Shown: in pieces, positions 11,762 through 24,600 of the stretch
Position numbering within the stretch: position 1 is the stretch's first letter
How the letters are laid out: each line of letters opens with the position of its first letter
Source of the DNA: Echinococcus granulosus
Taxonomy: Eukaryota > Platyhelminthes > Cestoda > Cyclophyllidea > Taeniidae
DNA: 64,000 nt
Direction: 5' to 3'
NCBI RefSeq assembly: GCF_000524195.1
Contig: NW_020170406.1
Span: 898,597-962,596 of the forward strand
Translations under genes and position numbers: made by a program
The notes under the pieces: generated by a model
Database searches by the model: none
The model's input: the letters and a program-made list of their open reading frames with translations, nothing else
What the model was told of the DNA's origin: nothing

Positions 11762-12699
11762 ATGTCTGATCTCGAAGCTGTGCTTGCTGATGTGAGCTAC
11801 TTAATGGCGATGGAAAAAAGCAAAAACATCGCCACTAAGGCTCCAAAGAAAAATATTATTCCTGACTCCAGGTACTTCGCCTCTACTTTTTTGGACTTGA
11901 GTTTAGCATTCGAAGCATCATGGTTTCCTATTTAAGTAGACATGGAAAAATAACCTTCGAGAATATATTCCAAGAACGACTGGGTTGTCTCTTCCTCTTA
12001 TTTTTAATTATATAGGTTTCATATTTTTTGTCAAATTCTGCAAATCACAAGATTCGCCTAATGTTCAACTTATTGAATTTTATGAAGCAGTATGCTCTTG
12101 TCGTCTACTCTTCTTTCCTCTAGATCAAAGATTTCGAGCTCATTGACTCCGAATGCGATCGGGTCAGGGAAGCAAAGCGAATTTATGACACTTATATTAT
12201 GAAGGAATTGCTATCTAAAGTCCATGTACTTTGTTCCTTTTTTGAAACTCTCTTCTTAGCGCTTCCCTTCAGAACATGTTAGAAGTGTACAAAGCAAGTT
12301 AAATGAAGGAATGAAGTTTAATTCTGTTTCGCGTCAAATCTTTTCGGTAATCTGATCATTTGCTATTAATCTGGCATGCAATAGGTCTACATAGATGACT
12401 TAAAACAGAACATCAAAAACGTTTTTTATGAACCCTTTTTGAAGAGGTAATTTGAAATTGTGTCAAGCGCATTTTGTAGCAAACATTTTACTCTTTATTT
12501 ACAGTGGATGGACGTGCAACTTAATACTACCGTAGGTTGCTACAGTCAGTGCAGATACTTTTTGGGTTCAAAAAATATGCAGACATTATCTCTTTTTTAA
12601 AAATTAGTTGACGATGTCAGACTTCAGCGTGCATAGAATCATTGGTAGAGGAGGATTTGGCGAAGTTTACGGTTGCAGAAAACTTGATTCCGGAAAAAT
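11762..12699 (+). CDS. GRK2: GRK exons 1-8: N-helix, RGS homology, glycine loop
   Basis: Eight short exons (52-110 nt) sit within 938 bp, separated by introns of 35, 32, 34, 40, 38, 33 and 76 bp. They encode residues 1-216. Markers in order: [19 protein letters not shown] (receptor-interacting N-terminal helix), [48 protein letters not shown], the terminal RGS-homology strand [10 protein letters not shown], then the kinase glycine loop [10 protein letters not shown]. Exon 7 must begin at 12480; an alternative acceptor at 12505 would break the frame. Donors of introns 1 and 2 (GTACTT, GTTGTC) are weak matches to consensus, but only these positions keep the conserved protein intact. Confidence 0.94.
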
Positions 12700-15600
12700 G
12701 TGAGTTTTTTGCAGATTTTGCATGATAGAATCAAATCTGACTACTGATCCGTTTTCAAAACTGCTTTTTGCATAAGTATATTTGAGTATGAAACATTCGA
12801 TTTTCACCCCAAATTTTGCATGGAACATACATAAATTTCTGCATTAGACTTAATACATAAGTTGCGATGACTTTTGTGGTAAAGAATAGGGCGGGGTACC
12901 AGAATATCCTGTTATAAAATGGTCTTCTTGCATAAAGGAATGACAGTTGAGTAAAGTAGCAAAGCTATTTGCTAAGTTTCTTTCATAGCACAGGACATCT
13001 ACCACGATAAATCAAAGTGTAGCCAATGTAGGCGTCTAGCCAGAGCCCAAATTATCGGTGCTACTGGGCAGACGTGCCTGGGCTTAATTGGGGCGCTTGA
13101 TAGATCGCGTAACCCTTATACGAAAGACTAACGCCAGCAGTCTGTGGTTGGGATCGGATCCAGCTGTTTGCGCTCAGAGATTTACATTAATCTAGTTTCT
13201 ACTTTACCCATTTAGCGGTACTAGGAGATGAAGTTGTCATAGTGGAATGTGAGGAGAATTTGATCATTGACGATTAGGGACAGAAATATTTAAATTAAAT
13301 ACTACCTTCTCCACTCAAAACTTAGAAATGAATGGCCTCTGGTAGAAAAGAAAACGAATGCAAGGATGAATGCAATAGACACCCTATAATATGGTAGTTA
13401 AGCGGCTAACCATTTGTCATGGCAATACATAGAGAATAATTGAAAGATCCAGCATGGACGACTTGACAAATAAAAAAATTTAAATAGATTTCCCTTTAAA
13501 CGGTTTCCAACGATTACTTTACTGAAACTTATTTAACGTGAATGTTTTGAAGTACATCGATTGCACTTCTTTTACTACAATTGGCTTGTTTCACTGAAAG
13601 ATAGGCATGAGAGCAACGTCTCAGCAACAGAATCAAGAACTGCTTCCATGGAAAGGAGTCTACATTCGTCAGGAAATGGATTTTTCAATAACAAAGCGAA
13701 TTTTAAAATGACCAAAAGTTTAGACAATTTCACAAAGTTTGTTTGCATAGATACCGTCAGATTTCTCTCATTCTACTTAGAATTTCTATCTTTTATTTCT
13801 GAATTTACCTTATTATTAGAAAAAACCTTCAGTTTTGAAGAGAACGTCAAAATCATTTGACGATTCTCGCGCAATACAATGAGTAAATAGAACAAGTGTT
13901 GATGTAATAACTATCAAAATTTGCACTTCTTTCGAAAAGGATCGAATTTCCCTTTAGTAGGTCAGTAATATGGCTTGAGTTTTATTTTAGAGGAAGAACG
14001 TTATTTTCTTTTGAAAGGAAAGTTTATGATTAGAGCTGTCTGTACCTATCAATTTAAGCTGGTAGTATGTTTTTACTGTTATCTTTAATTAGCACTTCCT
14101 TCCGGTTCGGTAAATCCTATTGCAAATAACTTATTCCTTTTTGAATAAAATTGTGATATTCTAGGAAAGTATCTCTTGTATTAAAAGGCGGAAATCGGTG
14201 TAAATTAAACATATCCTCATATATTGCTGTTATTGTGACGCAGAAATGCATTAGATGGAATGCATTTTTACGAAAGAACAGACAAACTTGGTAAGGCCCA
14301 AACGTTTGCGATACGCAGGTACACAGTAAAACCGCTGAATACGCCTCCTGGGCACAAAATGGAGGGATCAGTCCTGAATATGGTAAAGATTAGGCGCAGA
14401 ATGTTGGAAACATCCTACCGATTGCTTTCAATTACGTTGCATCTCAGCTGTATTGTGAAAATATACTTTTGACAGTACTTGATGTTAAATGACTACACCT
14501 GTCATGGTTTATTCTTAGCACTCTTGCTGTTTCTTTTTAGTGCCCAGTTAGGATTGGTTTAGGGTGGGAGATTATGTGGCGGTTGTTCACAAGTATCCAC
14601 CAGCAGACCAGCAATCAACAGTTGTAATACGAACTTCTGAAATTTATTATAAGTACCAATGGACACCAAACAATTTTTAACTTTTTTGTCGTTGTTTTAT
14701 AAATATTCTCTGTTTGGCTAGGAAAACCCTAATTTTACCTATCGTCTGGCATAAGTTAAACAAAACCACGTTCAGCAAATCTAAGGTCAGCGGCATATGT
14801 TTTGCAATCGGAAGCCAATCCCACATCCTGCCCTCCTTTCCCTCGATCATACTTCACAGGCATTTCAAAGTGTACCTTGAATGAGGATGGGAATTCACGA
14901 CTAAATATACTCTATATTTTTGGAAAGATTAACATTTTGCAGAGCTACGCGTTTTGGTCATGCTTAGTGTATATAAAATACTCACCACGCGTTAATAAGA
15001 TTATCAAAAGTTCATAAAATATCGCTTAATTCCCACTCTAAGTAAAACTTTGTCCATAGGACGTCAGCGACTTTAAATACTTTTTCATAGTTTTGTAGTA
15101 CCTTGGGTCACATGCACCTAAAAATTGGCATTTGTGACATTGTTTAAAAGGCATCTCTTTGAAAACTAGAGTAGTTAGCCTACCAAAATGGTCATTTCTA
15201 TAAAACGCTAAAACATTTCATTACATTTCTGACCGATTCAATACCCGCCATAGATTGCGTAAAAACACTTAAGTAGCCAAAGTTACATGCACAAAGCTTG
15301 ACTAAATAATTAATAGCTGTTATCTTCTAAGGTTGTTCTTTTGTGGTTACAAGTTTGATTAGTCAAAAGAAGGGCTTTTTCTGCTCACCTCACTGGAGTA
15401 TATTCGGGATTATCAGAGTACTAGAACAATATCCCCATATGTGCTACTTAGAGGGTGCTCCAAGCTTATAGTCAAGAGCTGCAAGACTTCAGAGGCTAAA
15501 ACTTCATTCATTTTGTCTTAAGAAAACCTTTTAAAGATTAATGATCTGACTAAGACAAATTGTCTAATGAAAACTTAACTGGTGGTGGAATTAGCTGCAT

Positions 15601-18600
15601 AGTCTTTGGCACACACTCACATGAATAACCGCACTTCTTCTCGCAATTTCTCAGATTAGATCCAAATTAGATCGTGCTTATGGATAGCGAAACCTAATCA
15701 GATTATGTCAGAATGGCGGACACCGTTGGAAAAGTGTGTTCAATACCTCGTAAACAAAATTCGTCAGAATAATGAATGAGATTAAGCTCCCTCTTTATGC
15801 TCCTCGATAAATACTATTAATCAAGTTAAGTTTGTAGTGGTTTGTTAGCTGTGAAAAGGACATTAGCTCGACCATATATCATCTTGTGTGGGTATAGGTA
15901 CGCCTCATTAACAATCTGTGAGTTTAGCGGGTAGTTTTGAAGTGCAAATTACAAAATTTGGCAATCAAGCATGAGGACTTTAAGAAAGTAGTAAAACTGC
16001 CATTGTTCAATCGTAGAAATGTAACACAAACTCGATTCGAGTCTCGGTAGTAAACCCTTATTTCATTGTGCATTAGGAAATACAATGTAACACTGCCCAA
16101 TAACATCCATTTATTTTGAGTTAATGGGAGGAGCAAGCGAAAATAAAGGTGAGTTGAAAGTCTTAAAAAAGCTTTCGCTTACGCCGCTATCATTTTTTAG
16201 TAGTAACACTAGCTACCAGCGTGACACACGTAAGCAACGCCCTGATTTTGTTATCCGAGCCATGTGTCACAAATAGGTGACACGGTCATTTAACGGTTTA
16301 TGATAACCGCATGATCCCCTTGAACTGAGGGTAATTATATTTCTTTGATTTGGAAGCATCATTTGGATTAGTCAATTCTGTTCTATTTGAACAATGAAAT
16401 GCCAAGTGTGTGATTGAATATTTTCCTTAGTGAGCTTCTAATATTCTAAATATTGGGGTTAGTTCTAAGGCTCATCACCCACGTTTAGATAGGACGCAAA
16501 TGTAGCAATGGATCAAGAGTTCCACAATTTTTGAAAAGATTGCCGAAAAATACAAAGTTCTGCGGTCGAAGGCAAAGCTAAGGCCAATAGATGAGAGCTT
16601 TAGAGAAAACATATGCATCTGTCCCATTTAAATTTGAGTAAGATGACATTTAAAATGTCAATGAGACATTTGAATTTAATGAGCATCCATAACTTGACCG
16701 AATTGGAATGGATTGCTTCTAATCTACACTATCAGTTATAATGTCAAGTCTCTAGTATAGCCAACTGAAGAACTTGATAAGGGAGATTGAATGTAATCAA
16801 GCAGTCTAGGGTCTTTATTGATAAAAAGGGTAAATCGTTGTCTCATTACTTCTCAAGGAAAATAAATGAGGGCCAGACCTGAAATCTCTTGCCCTTTTAA
16901 CCTGATCCTTTCGATAGCATTCTAGAGCGGTGGAGCCGTACATATTCACAAACACCCTATTAAACAACTAGCACCAGTCCATGATTATTCGATATTACTG
17001 CTCTGTGTTTACCTCCAGTCCACGAAAACAACATTTGCATATAACCTTCTAGATGCTTCAAATTATTACCAACTTTGTTGCATTCTTGCATCAAAGAGAA
17101 TTTTGCTTTATCACCGGCAGACCTAGTTTAGTATCTGTTTTAAATTCACGACCGTGATCTCGTGGTCCCGTAAATCAAAATAAGCTTATTATTATTTGCT
17201 CAGATTAAAATTTAACCCCGAAATTTGATTTTTTTGAAATGAAAATTGTGTCAGCAAAGTAGAAGTTGTTACAAAATTTTGTACATTACAAATCAGCCAA
17301 GAAGTAGTATTAACAAGTTCGTTACCAGCGTCACTCACACGTGGAACTTCAATTTCCGGAGCCAAGCCCGTATTTGTTACATTAGACAGTCTCCACCAGA
17401 GAGAAATAAATTGGTTTGAGAACCAAAAAACCCAAATAAAAGATTGGCTAGCTTTTAGAACTTCAGTATTTGAACCGTAGTTGACGATTTTTCCTCTGAG
17501 ATCCTGGTGCTCTCATGCAAGTTCTGCCGGAAATACATGATTAAAATATGGGAAACGATGGTCAAATTATACTTTTTTACTGTTCTTATAGGTTTGTAAA
17601 ACAGTATTTGCAATCTACTGAACATCTGATTGCAAATTTTTTTCGCGAATGGGATCGCCATACCCTTCCAGTTGCCAAACTAGATTCGTTTCCACCCTAA
17701 TTGATTCCCTTCAAAGCACGAAAAAAGGAGTAGAAAATAAGTCATAAATTCTCTTTTTCTCCCCGTAGGCGTCAATTTTAGCCAGATTGACCTTGATTAA
17801 AACTCTTTATCACAAGGTTTTTCATGCATAGTGCAGGTGGGTCCCTGTTTGTTTCCTTTTTCGTCTTCACCACCAGGATCTACTTGACTCCTCCGATCTT
17901 AAGCCAACTGCCAGTCCACTTTGGCTTCCTTCTATTGCAATACTTTTTTGTACTGACCGCAATGTAATTTTTAAATGAATATGAACTCACCCTACTTGAC
18001 AAAACGCTGTTAAATAAAGCGGGTGCCAATCGTTCTACACTTATTTAAAAAAAATAATTGAGTGGTTTAAATCGCCTTATTACGAGTAGGATAATGCAGT
18101 ACTTTTCGCATGCATTGTGTTTCCGGTTTGCCGCTATATATTTGCGACGTTTTATGGTGTACCGAAATTGCATTAATTTGCCATTATTTTGTTTCTTTCG
18201 ACAACGAATGTCATAAATTTTCAAAATACTGGGAACAATTAGTTTAATGCCTGCCAAGGTGTTAATCCAACAATTTACAGGCCCTTACTTAATTTAGATT
18301 GTTTTCAGCTTATCAAACTTTTTTTAAAAATTTTGGGTTATTTTTTAAGGTTTAGCATTAAATCCGGAGTTGTCCAACTTTTTCCTTTTCAAATCGAAAA
18401 TGTTAATCAGGGTCATGAAGAAGAAATTTTCTGAAAAGTCACTTATTAGTTTTAGGATAGGAACGGATGAATGGCCTAATGCTATTTATTTGTTTGTCTC
18501 CGCAAACATTCCAGCATCTCGGCCACCAAGAAATTATCGTCTCTTATAAACACTCCCAATAATTACAAGTACCGACTTGTAAGACTGATTGTATATCAAA

Positions 18601-21600
18601 ATCAAATTGAGCTTTCAAAATACAAAATATCAGATGGTGCGCCGACATTTTTTAATCGGTTGCGAATCTATCCCATCTGCTTACATGTAAATATTAGGAG
18701 TTTGTTGTTAATTGGTGGCTAGCATTAAAAAAACATTTTTGTGGACATTAAGTGCCCTTCTGTCACGATATACCACAAAAAATCTCATATAAAAAACCAA
18801 TCTAACTGGTTTCAAAAGTCACAATATGCTTGAAAAGATGTTGCATTTAACCATTCTGCTATCCTAACAAAAATCCGAATTAGTTGAAAGACCTTTCCTA
18901 GGGTATTTTTAAAAAACCCCAAAAATATTACAAAATAATCTCCAAGGTGGACCTAAGTTCACAACTAATCTATTTCAGATGCCGCAGGAAAGACCGCTTG
19001 GTAGGGCGTTTTTCTCTTCAAAAGTAAACGGCAACAACAACGAAGGTACTAGGATTTTTGCAATTAAATCTAGTCACAGCGGATGAGTCTTCTATTAGGA
19101 GTGAAACTGATACAACGAGAGGAGTAGGAAAATGAAAACCTCCCTCCCATGTGTATAGGAGCACTGGGAATTCATTGCAGCTGTCAACGTGCTCGTCGCA
19201 AATTATTCACAACCATATCTCGATGCAACGTTTCGCTACCCGAGTCCACGAGTGCCAATTTTTGCCTCACCGTGACAGCCTCTTTATGATAACAACTCGA
19301 TTTATGAGTGCTATAACTTTTTCTCGCACTAGACCTTTACAACACCTAGAATCAAATACCAACTTTAAAGTCAGTTTATGTATTAAGTAGTTCATTGAAT
19401 TAAACCACTTTGGGGCAAAATATCTTAACTACGTTTACTAATTCGGCTCGAAGCTATTTCCAAATTATGTTTCTTGGGCAATAAGTGCTGTCTGAGAATG
19501 AGAAGATATCCAACTTCTTCTGTTTTGTGAATTGATGCATACTGAAAGCCATTTTATTAAGAAACAACTGGTTTGAATTATCCACACCATTTTTTCTCAA
19601 ACACGTAGTGTGGCCTGCTTCTTTATTATCTGACCTAAAAAGCCATTACTACCTCTACAATCAGCATCATTTAGTGGGTAAATAAATAAACAAATAAGCA
19701 TGTCAAGCTTTGTAGTAAGTTATTTAAAGGATTGCTCGTTTGGCATTTCGGTAACTAACTTAGCACCTTTGTGGAGGGCCACAAGGTACGTACTGCTTTA
19801 CATGGAGTAAATTCCCCATTTTATTAGAATCTTAAAAGCGGAAAGTGAATAAGCAGGACTCAGGGTAAAAAAGAGCAGGAACTCAAGCTTATGATGAGAG
19901 ATGCGACTAATGGCATTATAACCTAAAAGCGGACACAAGTGACCCTGATATAAGGGACAATATTTGGTCTATTAAGGGGTAACTGTATATGGGGGTGACA
20001 TTTCCAACACATTTAATGCAAATTTAAGAAAAATCAAGGGGAAAAATAGTCACGAATTTTCAAAAATTAAAATGTTTGCAAGTACACATTGAGTGAAAGT
20101 CATAATTAGAGGTACTTTGACTCACAATAAAGGACATTTGTCTTTTCCTTTGCATAATGAAATTAGACAAAATAGATCACTGCCATTCCACGTCTATACT
20201 ATTGTCGAAGGCTCAACTGATGTGTCTGCAAGGTGACTTTATTTAAGCATTAATCATTAACAGATAAAGAATGTCTGTCACTTATTTGTGACTCCAGCTC
20301 GAGTTTAGGAAGTAAGAGCGTCACACATACGTGACGCTGGAAATGTGCTAAAAAAGTCACGAACATAAGTCTTAGGAGAGAATAACGGTAATCCTTGGTT
20401 AGGTAAATAAGGATCTGAATAGGTCATGCTAATAAAAATAAACTAATTAGTCGATATTGAAGAATTCGCTGTTTTCCGCAGAAAAGTGAAAATTTGGTTA
20501 AAATCCTATTTTTAAAGAGACTGCCTTATGGATGAAATGTTAAAATGTTTAAGATGTGGAAAATCCGATTTGTCGCTGATCCACCATGGTACAGTCTATG
20601 GATATTGCGACAAAATAATTTTTAAAAAGTGCTTTTTAGGTATGCAATGAAGTGTCTTGACAAAAAACGAATCAAGCTGAAATCTGGCGAATCAATGGCC
20701 CTTAACGAGCGAACTATTCTTTCCAGAGTTAGCTCCGGGGTGAGTTCATTTCCCTCCTTTCACCTTCGCCATTAAGCTCTTAAATACTACATCATTCTAC
20801 GGTTAAGTTGATAATCCACCTTCTGTGGGTTGGGTGCAGCTTACCAAACAAACTTTATAGTCCAATTTGAGGGCAAAAGAAGATGGCTTGAGGTTTTTTT
20901 GCGAGAGAGGAAAGATATGATGGAATTAAGTTAGAGCAATCAACCTGCCATTCTTAACTCTTTTAGTAAACAGCAAAAGTGCTCTAATAATAACAGGGCT
21001 TGAAGAATTTCTTGCCTGACATGCACGCTTGTTTCAACATCGGCTTAAAAATAATTACATTTGTTGTGTGGGCAGGTTAACACGAACTCCTCCCCATCAT
21101 TTATATTGGCAATCAGTGGCGTTTCTTGAAGAGTGGTAATGTAAATTAAAATATTCCATTCAAAAGTCGAAACATTTTTGATGCTTTGTGCTCGGTCACT
21201 CCTGACACCGCAAAATAACATTTCGTATGCATTCATCTCTATTCAAAAATGGCTTTACGCAACTTTTGGCGTCTCCAAAGTCATTAAAATTTACCGCTTA
21301 AACATGGAAAAGCTATTAATAAAACAGATCTTGCTTGCTTAATTAGAGCAGACAACAAGCTGAAGGCATTAGTGGTAGTCGTTTTAACGTTTGCCTAAAA
21401 TTTCCAGAAATTCTTAGCACAAAGGCAAACACTTGTATCTTTAAACCTTTTGGTTTATCATTGATACAGATTACTCAACGTTCAGGTAGTTTAGTCGGCA
21501 AAACATTTAAAATTTCCCTAATTCAGGGTCAGTGAAAAGTGCCTCATTTTATCAAATGAGGAGTTTTGCATTTTTTGCATTTTTCAAAATATGCATTCTT

Positions 21601-24600
21601 AAAAGTTCCTCAAACGTTTTGTACGAGTGTTCTGTGTTTGCGCCTTGAGTTATTGTTGCAGCTGGGAACGGAGTCAGTTTATTACGATTGGACGAAAATC
21701 TGAGAAAAAAGATATGGGAAAAGTATATGCAAAGTGTGCAAATTACTTTTGGATCAAAGGAAATGTAACCGGGACGATTAAGGTCATTTGAGGCAGATAG
21801 ATAGAGGTCACGTTAGCGGTACTTTGAATTGAACCTATAATCTAACCTTCGCAAAATAAGTAATAAATACCCATTTAAGTTGACACGTCTAAACTGCTGC
21901 CCCTGTTAATTTAAAACGGCGCTCCACACTGGCAGAAAGGAAGGCTGTTAGTAGAATTTTTAAATTTTATTATAAAGTTTTGAGAAACTGGTATTCATAA
22001 AACCGAAGGGTTGACCTCCTTAACACTTTTTGGTCAGACACAAAAGAAAAACTTTTGAGGATATTCTGCCTCTTAATATCGTTGAATATATTCTACGCCT
22101 GCCCTTTTTCACCAAAACGAGCCAATATTTGTAGAAAATATATGCGTACGATTTAATTTGTCCTACAAGAATATAAAGCAAAAACACTGAAGATTATCCC
22201 GTTTACATTGTATCTACAAATTTACACCACCACTCATTTACTTTTTTGGGTGCCATACTTATTACTTGCATGATTATTAAGCATTTATTTCTCAAACGAT
22301 TCGGCTGCTAAGTTGCTAATGGAGTGACAAATTAGCAACTTTAAATAAAAATAGGAGAACGTCTCATCTCTCCACTTGCAGATTCGACAAGATTTCACAC
22401 CCAAAATCCCTTTTTGTAGAATAGTAAGGCTGTTTGTATTAGTTCAGAAAATATTGCAGTTTCAAATAACTTTTGACAGGAGGAAACAACTCGCCAAGTG
22501 TACATAAAGCCATTTTGTCCCAAGCAAATATCAAATAAAAACTGAAGTAATGCATATACTTTTGTACATTTGAGGACACTATTTAGACATGAGCAATATT
22601 AAGCAACCTCATTTAATTGGCATAGGGAAGTTGAAGTCATAATTATGGGAAGCTCCAGTCGGTCAAATTGCAAGCCAAAACTAGCTGGATTGGCTAATTT
22701 CGCCAAATGCTATGCTTAAAACAGATGTAATCATATGATGCAATCCTTTACATCTGTACACTAGGCACTGGAGCAGTGGTCGAATGTTCCAAAACTGTCC
22801 ACTTGTTAAGATGGATTTTAATAGATGATTTTGAAATGATTAACCTGCTAAGTTGCATAGAGAGTATTAATTTAGAAGACAGTGATGCCTGTAATAATGT
22901 TCTCAAGAGAAAAGGACAGAAAAGTTGGTAGTATTCTTGTTTCCAGGTTAATTAGGCTGGGTAGGCCTGAGCTACCCATGGTGTAGTCTAATTATCCTGC
23001 TGCCTTAAGTAATTACTAAACGTCAATTTTTGATTTTTAAACTTTTCTGCTAAGAAGTCTTGCTTACTTGTGCATCCGAACCCGATATCCCTCTTACGCA
23101 TGACAAGCAGCCCTCCTACTCACACTTAAACACTGCATTAGAACGTCACTAATACATTGCGTGACCTACTCCTGAAGACAAAAGAAAGTGAAGAACAGAA
23201 AAAGTGCACCATGACCAACCTAGAAATTTGGCGCATCATAAACAGTCCTTTTCTTTTTCAATAGGACGCCTCACCGTTCATAGTGTGCATGACCTACGCA
23301 TTCCAAACACCCGAAAAACTTTGCTTCATCTTAGATTTGATGAATGGTGGTGATCTGAATTACCATCTCAGTCAACGAGGCACCTTCAACGAAGAGGATG
23401 TGAAATTTTACGTTGCTGAGATAATTCTGGGGCTGCAGCATATGCACGAGAGAAACATTGTGTATCGTGACTTAAAGGTATCCTGCATACTCCCTTTTTT
23501 GCCATAAAAATGGGCTATTTTGGCTCCATTTTCTTAATTATTTTAATAATCCGCGTTTATTTTCCCTTCTGGAAATTCAAAGTAAAGGGAATATTGGTAA
23601 TCTATTTGATGTGCTGGAATAATTACAATTTCCCTACAAGCCATTTTATCATTTTCTGCCATACTCATCTTAATTCACACTTTTTGATTGACTTACCCTT
23701 GAAATTAATTAAAGATAAAGGAGGTAATGCAAATTCATTGAGTAAATAAAGAATGCAGTGGTAGCTATGTGAAACTGTTTTAGCACCGCCAGATGATAGC
23801 TAGAGATATGTTTGGTTTTATGTGCAAGCGCATCCCTCCAAGCTACTTAAAAAGTGAACTTATTGTAGAAACGTTGTTGGTAGTGTATGACACGCTTTAA
23901 AATGCAACAGTTTCCTTGAATTATTCAAATTAAGTTTTAAAAAAACCTTTCTAGGTTTTTTATTGTCTGCGCATTTCATAGATGAGTATCACTGAGAATT
24001 GTAAATACCCGACAAATGTGTTGATGGTCATCTTACGTGAACAAGCTTGGTATGATTTGGACGAAATGCTAGGCAAACTTTACATGTGTGTCATTTCGGT
24101 GCCAAAAGCGGAAATTTTATATTCCAAATAAATAACATGCCCTCCATTTTCACATAAATGAAGAGTCGCATTTACAATGGAGTTTTTCGTAAATACTTAA
24201 GTGATAGGATTATTTTTTCTCATATAAAAAGTTTTAAACTTCAAAAGTAGAACAAATTCTCTGAGTGATTTGCGAAAGTAATGAATAAATCCGGCTGGAT
24301 GCCCCCTCTTTGTTAATGTTCTTAAAAAGTTGGAAAATCATTAGCACATAGCAATTTTGATTAAATCAAATCACCACTTGTTATTGTGCCCAATGAGTCT
24401 TTTACACACAGCCAACGGATGAAATTCCGTTTTCGGGAAAAAAAATTCCATTGAGTCGTCAGTTTATGAAGCGTGAAACGCATTTCTGGCCATGATACCG
24501 ATGTTTTTAAGGGTCTTGGGAAATAATAAATGAACCTAAAGCCAGTGGAAGTGACTTTAAACATCAAATCAGGTTGGAATTTTGGACTTTTAAGTGCCTA

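Larger units (their letters stand above)
12700..20639 (+). other. GRK intron 8 (7.9 kb)
   Basis: AT-rich noncoding sequence between the glycine-loop exon and the lysine exon. It contains a GC-richer tRNA-like patch at about 13020-13165 and two short palindrome-bearing repeats (16216-16285 and 17325-17365) related to a third copy at 20273-20340. Short open frames inside it (for example 13561-13860) have no domain signature and low-complexity composition. No nested gene was recognised. Confidence 0.7.

Noticed and set aside
12446..12532. Apparent frame break in the GRK gene between exons 6 and 7
   Set aside because: With an acceptor at 12505 the frame does not close and nine conserved residues are missing. 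Using the acceptor at 12478-12479 gives exon 7 = 12480-12531, which supplies KHFTLYLQW (aligning with DKFTRFCQW) and restores phase, so the gene is intact.
23283..23749. Frames running from exon 10 into the following intron
   Set aside because: The conserved kinase sequence stops at the GT donor at 23478 and resumes exactly at 25733 (PANILLDE); the read-through residues do not match any kinase.
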